Of a DNA stretch of 64,000 nt, positions 27,836-38,075 are shown piece after piece. The notes beneath the pieces are model-generated. The model saw only the letters and a list, made by a program, of their open reading frames with translations, did not search any database and was not told where the DNA came from. Numbering within the stretch: the stretch's first letter is position 1; the number at the start of each line of letters is the position of its first letter. Source of the stretch: Nocardioides islandensis (GTDB lineage Bacteria; Actinomycetota; Actinomycetes; Propionibacteriales; Nocardioidaceae); the NCBI RefSeq assembly GCF_015352455.1, contig NZ_JADKPN010000008.1, positions 124,001 to 188,000 on the forward strand, in the 5' to 3' direction. The position numbers were made by a program, and so were the translations under genes.

Positions 27836-29164
27836 TCAGAGCGTGACGTTCTCCAGCATCTCGGTCACCAGGGCGGCGATCGGCGAGCGCTCGGACCGGG
27901 TGAGGGTGACGTGGGTGAAGAGCGGGTGGCCCTTGAGCTTCTCCACCACCGCGACGATGCCGTCGTGCCGGCCGACCCGCAGGTTGTCGCGCTGCGCGAC
28001 GTCGTGGGTGAGCACGACCTTGGAGCCGGCCCCGATCCGCGACAGCACGGTCAGCAGGACGTTGCGCTCGAGCGACTGCGCCTCGTCGACGATGACGAAC
28101 GCGTCGTGCAGCGAGCGGCCGCGGATGTGCGTCAGGGGCAGCACCTCGAGCATGCCGCGGTCGAGGACCTCGTCGATCACGTCGCGGGAGGTGATGGCGC
28201 CGAGGGTGTCGAACACCGCCTGGGCCCAGGGCGACATCTTCTCGCTCTCCGAGCCGGGGAGGTACCCGAGCTCCTGGCCGCCGACGGCGAACAGCGGCCG
28301 GAACACCACGACCTTCTTGTGCTGGCGCCGCTCCATCACCGCCTCCAGCCCCGCGCACAGCGCGAGCGCGGACTTGCCGGTGCCGGCACGTCCGCCCAGG
28401 GAGACGATGCCGACCTCGGGGTCGAGCAGCATCTCCAGGGCGACGCGCTGTTCCGCCGACCGGCCGTGGATGCCGAAGGCGTCGCGGTCGCCGCGGACCA
28501 GCCGCACCTGCTTGTCGGCGGTGACCCGCCCGAGGGCCGTGCCGCGGTCGGAGAGCAGCACCAGGCCGCAGTGGCAGGGCAGCTCGCGCGCCGCCGGCAG
28601 GTCGATCGTGCCGTCGTCGTACAGCTCGTCGAGCTCGGCGGCCGTGACGTCGAGCTCGGCCATACCGGAGTACCCGGGGTCCGAGTCGCTGATCGCGTCG
28701 CCCCGGTAGTCCTCGGCGTCCAGGCCCACAGCCGACGCCTTGATGCGCAGCGGGAGGTCCTTGGAGACCAGCGTGACGCCGTGGCCCTCGTCGGCGAGGT
28801 TGCGCGCGACGGCCAGGATCCGCGTGTCGTTGTCGCCGAGCCGGAAGCCGGACGGCAGCGAGGCCGGGTCGGTGTGGTTGAGCTCGACCCGGACGGTGCC
28901 GCCGACGTCGCCGACCGGCACCGGCTCGTCGAGGCGTCCGTGCGTGATCCGCAGCTCGTCCAGCATCCGCAGAGCGGTGCGGGCGAAGAAGCCCAGCTCC
29001 GGGTGGTGCCGCTTGCCCTCCAGCTCGGTGATCACCACGACGGGGAGCACCACCTCGTGCTCGGCGAACCGCTTGAGCGCGCCGGGGTCGGCGAGCAGCA
29101 CGCTGGTGTCGAGGACGAACGTGCGGTGGGAGCTGACTGCGACCTGCTTCTTCGGCTGAGGCAC
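27836..29164 (-). CDS. phoH: PIN-PhoH family protein (RNase and ATPase)
   Basis: A 442-residue PhoH2-type protein. The N-terminal PIN domain (residues about 15-150) starts [18 protein letters not shown] with catalytic acidic residues, and later [12 protein letters not shown] and [11 protein letters not shown]. The C-terminal PhoH ATPase has Walker [12 protein letters not shown] (about residue 255), [10 protein letters not shown], and Walker [14 protein letters not shown]. Mycobacterial PhoH2 couples RNA unwinding and cleavage. GTG 29164 has GAGGGG upstream. A 276-bp gene-free region lies before it. Confidence 0.92.
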   Translation of the reverse strand: MPQPKKQVAVSSHRTFVLDTSVLLADPGALKRFAEHEVVLPVVVITELEGKRHHPELGFFARTALRMLDELRITHGRLDEPVPVGDVGGTVRVELNHTDPASLPSGFRLGDNDTRILAVARNLADEGHGVTLVSKDLPLRIKASAVGLDAEDYRGDAISDSDPGYSGMAELDVTAAELDELYDDGTIDLPAARELPCHCGLVLLSDRGTALGRVTADKQVRLVRGDRDAFGIHGRSAEQRVALEMLLDPEVGIVSLGGRAGTGKSALALCAGLEAVMERRQHKKVVVFRPLFAVGGQELGYLPGSESEKMSPWAQAVFDTLGAITSRDVIDEVLDRGMLEVLPLTHIRGRSLHDAFVIVDEAQSLERNVLLTVLSRIGAGSKVVLTHDVAQRDNLRVGRHDGIVAVVEKLKGHPLFTHVTLTRSERSPIAALVTEMLENVTL

Positions 29165-29440
29165 GGAAACCCCTCACGACCGGCGCGGCACCCCTGCCCC
29201 GGTCCTTGTGTCAGATCACGCGGACGGACCGGGAGGAGGGAAGTGAGCCGGAGTGCCGGCTCCCACGCGCAGGGAGGAGAGCTCCCCTTGCGCGGTCGCG
29301 AAGTGTCACGAACTTGCCTCCCAGTACGGCGGGCTTCCCCACCCGCCGATGCATCGAAAGTACGACTCGGGGCCCCCGGTTCGTGGCAACACGCCCGAAC
29401 TCGTGGTGAACGTCAGGTGTCGGATCAGACCAGCGACCGG
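29165..29440 (-). other. Gene-free region upstream of phoH
   Basis: No plausible CDS. Contains a perfect 7-bp hairpin GAGCCGG-AGTG-CCGGCTC (29245-29262), a second imperfect dyad around GAGAGCTC (29267-29293), and the palindrome CGATGCATCG (29348-29357). It probably holds the phoH promoter and leader and the 5' side of the uppS terminator region. Confidence 0.5.
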
Positions 29441-30217
29441 CTACGCGCCGTAACGGCGCTCGCGCTGGGTGTAGGCGCGGATGGCGCGGAGGAAGTCGAC
29501 CTTGCGGAAGTCCGGCCAGTAGGCCTCGCAGAAGTAGAACTCGCTCTGCGCCGACTGCCACAGCAAGAAGCCGCCGAGGCGCTGCTCGCCCGAGGTACGG
29601 ATCACCAGGTCGGGGTCGCGCTGTCCCTTCGTGTACAGGTGCTCGGCGATATGCTCGACGTCGATGACCTCGGCCAGCTCCTCGAGGCTGGTGCCGCGCT
29701 CGGCGTGCTCGTGCAGCAGCGACCGCACGGCGTCCGCGATCTCGCGCCGGCCGCCGTACGGGACCGCGATGTTCACGAGCATCCCGTCGACGTCGATCGT
29801 GCTCTGCACCGCTTCCTTGATGCGGATCGCGATCGGGGCGGGCAGCAGGTCGAGGGCGCCGACGGGGTGCAGCCGCCAGCGTTGCTGCTCGGCCAGCGTC
29901 TCGATCGCGTCGGTGATGATCGTCAGCAACGCCTCGAGCTCGGGAGCGGGACGGTTCAGGTTGTCGGTGGAGAGCAACCACAGGGTGACCACCTCGACGC
30001 CGACCTCGTCACACCACTCCAGCAGCGGCTCGATGTTCGCGGCGCCGGCCCGGTGGCCCTGGGCGGTGCTCTGCCCGACGGTCCTGGCCCAGCGCCGGTT
30101 GCCGTCGAGCATGACGCCGATGTGAGCGGGAAGCCGGTCCTTGGGGAGCGCCTTGAGCATGCGGGCTTCGTACGCCGGGTAGAAGAGCCGTCTGACGCGT
30201 TCCTTCCACTCGCCCAC
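29441..30217 (-). CDS. uppS: Short cis-prenyl diphosphate synthase (UppS family)
   Basis: A 258-residue cis-prenyltransferase condensing IPP units in the cytoplasm. HIGVMLDGNRRWARTVGQ holds the catalytic Asp, LWLLSTDNLNRP and DLVIRTSGEQRLGGFLLWQ bind diphosphate, and SEFYFCEAYWPDF is the dimer region. The N-terminus (VGEWKERVRRLFYPAYEARML) resembles mycobacterial Z-farnesyl-diphosphate synthase more than long-chain UppS, so product length is open. GTG 30217 follows minus-strand TAGCAT (30225-30230) by 7 nt; that hexamer overlaps the divergent trhA -10. Confidence 0.9.
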   Translation of the reverse strand: MGEWKERVRRLFYPAYEARMLKALPKDRLPAHIGVMLDGNRRWARTVGQSTAQGHRAGAANIEPLLEWCDEVGVEVVTLWLLSTDNLNRPAPELEALLTIITDAIETLAEQQRWRLHPVGALDLLPAPIAIRIKEAVQSTIDVDGMLVNIAVPYGGRREIADAVRSLLHEHAERGTSLEELAEVIDVEHIAEHLYTKGQRDPDLVIRTSGEQRLGGFLLWQSAQSEFYFCEAYWPDFRKVDFLRAIRAYTQRERRYGA

Positions 30218-30224
30218 GGACTCG

Positions 30225-30234
30225 ATGCTAACTT
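30225..30234. promoter_or_regulatory. Overlapping divergent -10 hexamers (uppS / trhA)
   Basis: Minus-strand TAGCAT (30225-30230) serves uppS (7 nt to GTG 30217) and plus-strand TAACTT (30229-30234) serves trhA (8 nt to ATG 30243). They share 2 bp, so each -35 region lies inside the other gene and both promoters cannot be open at once. Confidence 0.6.
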
Positions 30235-30242
30235 CAACAAGC

Positions 30243-30965
30243 ATGGAGGAGATGGTGCGCACCGCGCGTGAGTCGCTGGCCGACGCCGTCTCCGAGGTGG
30301 TCGCCGACGTCAAGCCGCGCCTGCGCGGGTGGCTGCACCTCGCGTCGGCCCCGCTGACGCTCGCCGCCGGGATCGTCCTGATCGCGCTGTCGCCGACCGC
30401 GTCCACGCGCGTCGGGTCGGCGGTGTACGTCTCCTCCGCCTTGCTGGTCTTCACGGTCTCGGCGGTCTACCACCGCGGCCGCTGGTCGCCGCGCGTGCAC
30501 GGGTTCCTCAAGCGGTTCGACCACGCCAACATCTTCTTGCTGATCGCCGGCACCTACACGCCGTTCTCGCTGCTGCTGCTCCACGGCACCCAGCGGGTGG
30601 TGCTGCTCAGCGTGATCTGGTCGGTCGCCGTGCTGGGCGTGCTGTTCAAGGTGCTGTGGATCAGCTCCCCGCGCTGGCTCTACACGCCGGTGTACATCGC
30701 GATGGGATGGGCCGCGGTCTTCTTCGTGCCCGCCTTCGCCGAGGGCTCGCACGAGCGGATCGGCGGCGGGATCGGCACGGCGGTCCTGGTCCTGGTGATG
30801 GTCGGCGGCGGCATCTACACGCTGGGCGCGCTGGTCTACGGCTTCAAGCGCCCGGACCCGTGGCCGCGCTGGTTCGGCTTCCACGAGGTGTTCCACACGC
30901 TGACGATCCTGGCGTTCGTGACGCACTACGTCGGCGTCTCGATGGCGACCTACAGCCTGCGGTGA
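30243..30965 (+). CDS. trhA: Hemolysin III / TrhA family membrane protein
   Basis: A 240-residue seven-helix protein of the PAQR-like hemolysin III family. Conserved elements are VSAVYHRGRW, RFDHANIFLLIAGTYTPF, GFKRPDPWPRWFGFHEVFHTLTILAFVTHY, carrying the Ser-His-His metal-type residues. E. coli TrhA is linked to membrane-energetics homeostasis; true hemolysis is doubtful. ATG 30243 is preferred over ATG 30225, which lies inside the divergent -10 region. It ends with no close downstream partner. Confidence 0.88.
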   Translation: MEEMVRTARESLADAVSEVVADVKPRLRGWLHLASAPLTLAAGIVLIALSPTASTRVGSAVYVSSALLVFTVSAVYHRGRWSPRVHGFLKRFDHANIFLLIAGTYTPFSLLLLHGTQRVVLLSVIWSVAVLGVLFKVLWISSPRWLYTPVYIAMGWAAVFFVPAFAEGSHERIGGGIGTAVLVLVMVGGGIYTLGALVYGFKRPDPWPRWFGFHEVFHTLTILAFVTHYVGVSMATYSLR

Positions 30966-31021
30966 GCGGCGTCACGCCCTGATCCGGCAACCCTCGCGGG
31001 TGCTCGTTCGTCCCTTCCTCG

Positions 31022-31352
31022 ATGGCTGACGAGAACAAGACCCCCCTGACCTACCCCACCGTGATCGCCGGTGCGGTCGCCGCCGCGACCGCGACCGTCC
31101 TGAGCAGCCGCCTCGGCCTCGTCGGCACCGTGCTCGGCGCCGTGGTCGCGAGCGTGGTGAGCACCATGGTCTCGACGGTGTTCGTGCGCTGGCTGGAGCG
31201 GATGCACACCTCGACCCGGGACCGCGACCCGCGACCGTGGCAGCGGGTGGCCATCGGCGTCACCGCCCTCGCGCTCGTCGGGGTCGCGGTCCACACCGGC
31301 CTCTCCCTGGTCACCAGCGACCTGCCGCGCGACGCCTTCGCGGCGCGGCTGC

Positions 31353-31375
<23 letters not shown>
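31022..31375 (+). CDS. Small two-helix membrane protein, function unknown
   Basis: A 117-residue protein with hydrophobic segments at about residues 13-52 (one long Ala/Val-rich hairpin: [12 protein letters not shown] and [15 protein letters not shown]) and 77-97 ([21 protein letters not shown]). I do not recognise the family. Its last 23 bp overlap the convergent DUF255 gene, so the 3' ends are antisense to each other. Confidence 0.6.
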
Positions 31376-33344
<1,969 letters not shown>

Positions 33345-33380
33345 GTGTCGACGCTAGTCGCCGATGCGATCAAGCCTTTC

Positions 33381-33400
33381 AAGTAAGGCTACCCTTACTT
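33381..33400 (+). promoter_or_regulatory. Iron box (DtxR/IdeR-like) over the SIP gene promoter
   Basis: AAGTAAGG-CTAC-CCTTACTT is a 20-bp dyad related to the DtxR/IdeR consensus (TTAGGnTAGnCTAACCTAA type). It contains the -10 TACCCT (33390-33395) of the adjacent gene, which starts 3 bp downstream, so bound repressor would block RNA polymerase directly. Confidence 0.65.
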
Positions 33401-33402
33401 GC

Positions 33403-34212
33403 ATGGCGTTCCATGGAGTGGTCGAGACCCGTGAGTGGCTGACACCGGGGCTGGTGCGCCTGGTGATCGGTGGGGCCGGGCTGGACGGGTTCGTGATGCC
33501 GGACGCGACCGACACCTACGTGAACCTCGCCATCCCGCCGGCCGGCGCGCCGTACGACGCGGTCTTCGAGCCGAAGGTCGTCCGCGACGAGCACCCGCAG
33601 GACGTCTGGCCGGTACGCCGCCGCTACACGGTCCGCTCCTGGGACCGCGCGAGCCGCCTGCTGACCCTGGACTTCGTGGTGCACGGCGACGACGGCGTGG
33701 CCGGCCCGTGGGCTGCCACCGTGCAGCCCGGGGACGTGCTGGTCTTCGAGGGGCCCGGCAGCGGGTACCTGCCGGACCCGGCCGCCGACTGGCACCTGAT
33801 GGTCGGCGACGAGTCGGCGCTGCCGGCGATCGCGGCGTCGCTGGAGGCCGTGCCGGCCGGCGCCCGCGTGGTCGTGCGCCTGCTCTGCGACGGGCCGGAC
33901 CACGAGGTCCCGCTGACCACGCCCGGCGACATCGACCTGCAGTGGCTGCACCGCAGCGGCGACGCCGAGAAGGACGCGGCTCTCCTGGCCGACGCCGTCG
34001 CAGCAGCGGGGTTCCCGGCCGGCCGGGTGCACGCGTTCGTGCACGGCGAGGCCGAGGAGGTCCGCGCCGTCCGCCGGCACCTGCTGGGCGAGCGCGGCCT
34101 GGAGCGTCGCGACATGTCGTGCTCGCCGTACTGGCGCCGCACCATGACCGACGAGGCCTGGCGCTCGGTGAAGCGCGACTTCGTCGCCGCCATGGACGCC
34201 GACGTCGCCTGA
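33403..34212 (+). CDS. Siderophore-interacting protein (FAD-dependent ferric-siderophore reductase)
   Basis: A 269-residue SIP-family flavoprotein. The FAD-binding segment is RRRYTVRSWD followed by GDDGVAGPWAATVQPGD; the NAD(P)H domain includes LMVGDESALPAIAASLEA, VHAFVHGEAEEVRAVRRHLL and the family C-terminus SPYWRRTMTDEAW. It releases iron from imported ferric siderophores by reduction in the cytoplasm. ATG 33403 follows TACCCT by 7 nt within the iron box, so iron-repressed, leaderless expression is likely. No siderophore transporter is adjacent. Confidence 0.88.
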   Translation: MAFHGVVETREWLTPGLVRLVIGGAGLDGFVMPDATDTYVNLAIPPAGAPYDAVFEPKVVRDEHPQDVWPVRRRYTVRSWDRASRLLTLDFVVHGDDGVAGPWAATVQPGDVLVFEGPGSGYLPDPAADWHLMVGDESALPAIAASLEAVPAGARVVVRLLCDGPDHEVPLTTPGDIDLQWLHRSGDAEKDAALLADAVAAAGFPAGRVHAFVHGEAEEVRAVRRHLLGERGLERRDMSCSPYWRRTMTDEAWRSVKRDFVAAMDADVA

Positions 34213-34285
34213 CGTCCGCCACACTCGATGGCGGCTCACGCCGCACGCACAGCGTGCTCACAGGCCGGCGGCCGATCATCGGGGC

Positions 34286-34723
34286 ATGAGCAACGACGAG
34301 TCCCCGCCGCCGAGCGGCTCCCGGTGGGAGCCCGCCGAGCAGCCACCGGCCACGCCGGCCGCGACGCCGGCTGCTGGGTCCCCCGTCGCCTACGCGCCCG
34401 CGCCGCCGCCGAGGAACCGGGGCCGCCTCCTGCTGGCCGGTGGCGCTGTGGGCGTGGCCCTGGTCGCCGGGGCCGGGGGCTTCGCGCTGGGTCACGCCTC
34501 GGCCGACGAGGGCGACGGACCCGGTGGCCGCTTCGGCGGGCCCGGCGGCGTCCTGAACCAGTTCCCCGGCGGCCCGGTGCCGGGTGGCCCCCAGGGCGGG
34601 CAGGGGACGTTCCCCGGTCAGGGTCAGGACGGACTGCCGCCCGGCTTCCCGGGCCGCGACGACGACCAGGACCAGCACGACGGCCAACCCGACGATGGGA
34701 CCACCCAGGGCTCCTCGACATGA
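34286..34723 (+). CDS. Pro/Gly-rich single-pass membrane protein of the flavin operon
   Basis: A 145-residue protein: a Pro/Ala-rich cytoplasmic stretch, one transmembrane helix (about residues 48-70, LLLAGGAVGVALVAGAGGFALG), then an extracellular Gly/Pro/Gln/Asp-rich tail without predicted fold (GGPGGVLNQFPGGPVPGGPQ). No cysteine and no cofactor motif. It overlaps the reductase gene as ATGA, so it is made with it; a spacer or docking role for the redox partners is a guess. GATCAT (34274-34279) ends 6 nt before ATG 34286. Confidence 0.62.
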   Translation: MSNDESPPPSGSRWEPAEQPPATPAATPAAGSPVAYAPAPPPRNRGRLLLAGGAVGVALVAGAGGFALGHASADEGDGPGGRFGGPGGVLNQFPGGPVPGGPQGGQGTFPGQGQDGLPPGFPGRDDDQDQHDGQPDDGTTQGSST

Positions 34724-36072
34724 GCCGGCGCGACGAGCTCGCGCGATCCCTCGCCGGGAGCACGCTCTGGCTCTCCCTGATCCTCGTCACCTACTGGTGG
34801 CTGACCGGCGGCGGCATCCAGGACCTCGGGACGTGGTCCGGTGGCCTCGACTCCCTGGGCCGGTTGACCGGCCTGGTGGCCTCGGTGCTGCTGCTCGCGC
34901 AGGTGCTGCTGATGGCTCGCCTGCCGGTCCTCGAGCGGGCCTTCGGCCAGGACCGGCTGGCCCGCATCCACCGACTCGTCGGGTTCACGTCGTTCAACCT
35001 GATGCTGGCCCACATCGTGCTCATCACCTGGGGCTACGCCATCGGCCGGGTCACCGCAGTTCCCTCCACGCTCTGGAACCTGGTGGTCGACTACCCCGGC
35101 ATGCTGCTGGCGGTCGGCGGCACGGTCGCGCTGGTCATGGTCGTGGTGACCAGCATCAAGGCCTCCCGACGCCGGCTGCGCTACGAGTCCTGGCACCTGC
35201 TGCACCTCTACGCCTACCTCGGCGTCGGCCTGGCCCTGCCGCACCAGCTCTGGACCGGCACGGACTTCACCTCCTCCCCCGGCCGCACCGTCTTCTGGTG
35301 GACGGCCTGGGGCGTCGCCGCGGGCTCGGTCCTGGTGTGGCGGGTGGTCCTGCCGGTCTGGCGCAACCTGCGCCACGACCTGCGCGTCACCAGCGTCGTC
35401 CCGGAGGGACCGGGCACCTGGTCGGTGTACCTGACCGGCAAGCGGTTGCACGCACTGGGTGCCGAGGCCGGACAGTTCCTGGGCTGGCGCTTCCTCGGTC
35501 GGCCGGGCTGGACGCGCGCCAACCCCTACTCCCTGTCGGCGGCCCCCGACGGCCGCAGCCTGCGCATCACGGTGGCGGGTGCGGGCGACGGAAGCGCCGC
35601 GGTGGCGGGTCTCCGGCCGGGCACCCGTGCCCTGGTCGAGGGTCCCTTCGGCCGGCTGACCGACCGCGCTCGCACCCAGCGCCGCGTCGCGTACTTCGGT
35701 GCCGGCGTCGGCCTCACGCCGCTGCGCGCCCTCGCCGAGGGGGCGCCGTACGGCTGGGGCGAGGCGATCCTCTTCCACCGCTACACCGACCACCCGCTGT
35801 TCCGCGACGAGCTCGACGTGCTGGCCCGCGAGCGCGGCCTGCAGGTCGTCGGGCTCCCCGGACGCCGGCGGTACGACGGGTCGTGGCTCGGCACCGGCAC
35901 CGACGTGGGCGGCGCCGACGACGTCGCCGTGCTCCGTGGCTGGCTGCCCGACCTCGCCGCTCGCGACGTCTACGTCTGCGGGCCGCCGGCCTGGGCGGAC
36001 GCCCTCGCCGCCTCGCTGCTGGACGCCGGCCTGCCGGAACGGCAGCTCCATCTCGAGATCTTCGCCTGGTGA
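34720..36072 (+). CDS. Ferric reductase-like transmembrane flavoprotein (FRE family)
   Basis: A 450-residue membrane oxidoreductase. About six helices contain haem-ligand-like His pairs (LMLAHIVLITWG and ESWHLLHLYAYLGVGLALPHQ). The cytoplasmic half has a FAD domain with NPYSLSAAPDG and a NAD(P)H domain with AYFGAGVGLTPLRAL and VYVCGPPAWADAL, ending LHLEIFAW. It would pass electrons from NAD(P)H through FAD and haem across the membrane. Downstream genes encode an FMN-carrying protein and its flavin transferase, so the external acceptor is probably that protein. Confidence 0.85.
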   Translation: MSRRDELARSLAGSTLWLSLILVTYWWLTGGGIQDLGTWSGGLDSLGRLTGLVASVLLLAQVLLMARLPVLERAFGQDRLARIHRLVGFTSFNLMLAHIVLITWGYAIGRVTAVPSTLWNLVVDYPGMLLAVGGTVALVMVVVTSIKASRRRLRYESWHLLHLYAYLGVGLALPHQLWTGTDFTSSPGRTVFWWTAWGVAAGSVLVWRVVLPVWRNLRHDLRVTSVVPEGPGTWSVYLTGKRLHALGAEAGQFLGWRFLGRPGWTRANPYSLSAAPDGRSLRITVAGAGDGSAAVAGLRPGTRALVEGPFGRLTDRARTQRRVAYFGAGVGLTPLRALAEGAPYGWGEAILFHRYTDHPLFRDELDVLARERGLQVVGLPGRRRYDGSWLGTGTDVGGADDVAVLRGWLPDLAARDVYVCGPPAWADALAASLLDAGLPERQLHLEIFAW

Positions 36073-36076
36073 CCCC

Positions 36077-36607
36077 ATGAAGCGCATCACGACCTGGATC
36101 CTGTCCACCATCACCGTGGTGGTGCTGATGTTCGGCTACCACACCTCGACCAGCAGCACGCTCGCGTCGGGCGCCGGCAACCCACCCGTCATCTCGTCGG
36201 GCACCACCGCCGGCGGCTCGTCGGGCTCGGGCACCTCCGGCTCGGGCACCTCCGGCTCGGGCACCTCCGGCTCCTCGGGCTCCGGCTCGGGATCGTCCGG
36301 CTCGACCTCCTCGACGTCGTCGGCGAAGAAGAGCACGACCGCCACCGGCGACGTCGCGCAGACCCAGTGGGGCCCGGTGCAGGTCGAGCTCACCGTCTCC
36401 GGCGGCAAGATCACCGACGTCTCGGTCCTGCAGTACCCGAGCGGCAACGGACAGGACGCCCAGATCAACGGCTACGCCCTGCCGGTGCTGATCCAGGAGA
36501 CCCTCGACCAGCAGAGCGCGAGCATCGACATGGTCAGCGGCGCGACCGTGACCAGCGTGGGGTACCTGCAGTCGCTCCAGAGCGCCCTCGACCAGGCGGG
36601 CCTGTGA
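36077..36607 (+). CDS. Membrane-anchored FMN-binding domain protein
   Basis: A 176-residue protein: N-terminal membrane anchor or signal (residues 5-22), a flexible Gly/Ser/Thr linker containing several SGSGT repeats encoded by a 15-bp tandem repeat (about 36217-36280), then an FMN_bind domain (residues about 90-176). MVSGATVTSVGYL matches the S/D-G-A-T-x-T/S motif whose second Thr is covalently flavinylated by ApbE in NqrC/RnfG-type proteins. It is probably the extracytoplasmic electron carrier of the operon. The start lies 4 bp after the reductase stop. Confidence 0.86.
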   Translation: MKRITTWILSTITVVVLMFGYHTSTSSTLASGAGNPPVISSGTTAGGSSGSGTSGSGTSGSGTSGSSGSGSGSSGSTSSTSSAKKSTTATGDVAQTQWGPVQVELTVSGGKITDVSVLQYPSGNGQDAQINGYALPVLIQETLDQQSASIDMVSGATVTSVGYLQSLQSALDQAGL

Positions 36608-37362
36608 CGGGCACCGCCGCTCCCGTACGCCGCCGGGTCGAGCAGGTCATGGGGCTTCCGATCAGCCTCGCCCTGCGTGGGCGGCACGACACCGGACCGG
36701 AGGCCGACCAGGCCTGGGCCGCGGTGCTCTCCGACCTGCGCGAGGCGGACCGGGTGTTCAGCCCGTGGCGCGCCGACTCGTTCGTCTCCCGCCTGGACCG
36801 GGGTGAGGTACGTGCGGCCGACGGGCCGCCCGAGGTGCGGGAGGTACTGGCGATCGGCGAGCGCGCCCGGCGCGAGTCCGGCGGCGCCTTCGACGTGGTC
36901 CGCGACGGACGCCTCGACCCGAGCGGTGTGGTGAAGGGCTGGGCCGTGGAGCGGGCGGCCCGGCACCTGCGCGCCCTCGACGACACCGACTTCTGCCTGT
37001 CCGCCGGCGGCGACATGGTCGTGCACGTGGCGACCAGCGATCGCCCCGAGTGGCGGATCGGGATCGAGGACGCCACCGACCCGCTGCGCACGGTCGCCGT
37101 CGTCTCCCTGCGCGACGGCGCCGTCGCCACCTCCGGGCTCGCGCACCGGGGCGCGCACGTCGTCGACGCCCGCACCGGCCGGCCGCCGCGCCGGCTCACC
37201 TCGGTCACCGTCGTCGCGGCCAACCTCACCGACGCCGACGTCGACGCCACCACCGCGCTGGCCCTCGACGCCGACGCCCCGCGCTGGCTGGCCACCCACC
37301 GCCCCGGCCGCCCGGCGTACCTCCAGTGGACCGACGGCACCACCACGCGTCTGCCGGGGTAG
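36604..37362 (+). CDS. apbE: FAD:protein FMN transferase
   Basis: A 252-residue ApbE-family enzyme that attaches FMN from FAD to a Thr of target proteins. VEQVMGLPISLAL, DRVFSPWRADSFVSRLDRG, SGVVKGWAVERAARHL, LSAGGDMVV and ATSGLAHRGAHVVDARTGRPP are family motifs. It is shorter than typical ApbE and has no signal peptide or lipobox, although its partner is predicted outside the membrane. GTG 36604 overlaps the previous stop as GTGA. The stop codon lies in the left arm of a large inverted repeat. Confidence 0.9.
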   Translation: MTGTAAPVRRRVEQVMGLPISLALRGRHDTGPEADQAWAAVLSDLREADRVFSPWRADSFVSRLDRGEVRAADGPPEVREVLAIGERARRESGGAFDVVRDGRLDPSGVVKGWAVERAARHLRALDDTDFCLSAGGDMVVHVATSDRPEWRIGIEDATDPLRTVAVVSLRDGAVATSGLAHRGAHVVDARTGRPPRRLTSVTVVAANLTDADVDATTALALDADAPRWLATHRPGRPAYLQWTDGTTTRLPG

Positions 37363-37424
37363 TCCGGTGTGAACGGGTCGCGACGTCGACCCTGCGACAG
37401 CCCATTCACACCGGACTACCCCGG
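37354..37424. repeat. 71-bp inverted repeat overlapping the apbE stop
   Basis: Arms of 24 bp (37354-37377 and 37401-37424; core AGTCCGGTGTGAA and TTCACACCGGACT) match with one mismatch and flank a 23-nt centre with a further TCGC/GCGA pairing. It may terminate the flavin operon, or be a small mobile palindrome; it ends 23 bp before the next start codon. Confidence 0.8.
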
Positions 37425-37447
37425 GAGGGCTGTGGAAAACTCGTGGC

Positions 37448-38044
37448 GTGGACGCCGCCGGGTGGGACGAGCGGTACGCCGCCTCGGAGCTCGTCTGGTC
37501 GGCGGAGCCGAACCGGTTCGTGGCCGAGGTCTGCGCGGACCTGTCGCCCGGCCGGGCGCTGGACCTGGCGGCGGGCGAGGGGCGCAACGCCATCTGGCTG
37601 GCGCAGCGCGGCTGGACGGTCACCGCGACCGACTTCTCCCGCGTCGGGCTCGAGAAGGGCCGGCAGATCGCGGACCGGGCCGGGGTCGCCGACCGCATCG
37701 CGTGGGTGGTCGCCGACGCGACCAGCACGCCCTGGCCGGACGAGCACGACCTCGTCCTGGTCGCGTACCTCCAGCTGGTCGAGGAGGAACGGCGTTCGGC
37801 CCACGAGCGGGCCTTCGCAGCCCTCCAGCCCGGCGGCATCCTCGTGGTCGTCGCCCACGACTCCACGAACCTCACCGAGGGCACCGGCGGTCCCCAGGAC
37901 CCGGCGGTGCTGATGACCGCCGACGACGTGCTCGCCGACCTCGCCGGCCACGACCTCGACGTGCTCCGGGCGGAACGGGTCGCCAGGCCGGTCGGCGAGG
38001 CGACGGCGTACGACTGCCTGGTGGTGCTCGAGCGAACTTCTTGA
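37448..38044 (+). CDS. TehB-like SAM-dependent methyltransferase
   Basis: A 198-residue methyltransferase. WDERYAASELVWSAEPNRFV is the N-terminal signature of the TehB-like group; motif I is ALDLAAGEGRNAIWLAQRG, motif II VTATDFSRVGLEKG, then VVADATSTPWP and LQPGGILVVVAH. Substrate unknown; small toxic oxyanions or thiols are typical for relatives. GTG 37448 follows AAAACT (37436-37441) by 6 nt. Confidence 0.82.
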   Translation: MDAAGWDERYAASELVWSAEPNRFVAEVCADLSPGRALDLAAGEGRNAIWLAQRGWTVTATDFSRVGLEKGRQIADRAGVADRIAWVVADATSTPWPDEHDLVLVAYLQLVEEERRSAHERAFAALQPGGILVVVAHDSTNLTEGTGGPQDPAVLMTADDVLADLAGHDLDVLRAERVARPVGEATAYDCLVVLERTS

Positions 38045-38048
38045 GTTG

Positions 38049-38069
38049 CCGCAGTTACTGCGGTACCGT
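38049..38069 (+). promoter_or_regulatory. 15-bp palindrome abutting a leaderless promoter
   Basis: CCGCAGT-T-ACTGCGG (38049-38063) is a perfect dyad ending directly before the -10 TACCGT (38064-38069), which is 6 nt from GTG 38076. The position fits a repressor or an autoregulatory operator for the HTH-like gene that follows. Confidence 0.55.
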
Positions 38070-38075
38070 GGTGAC

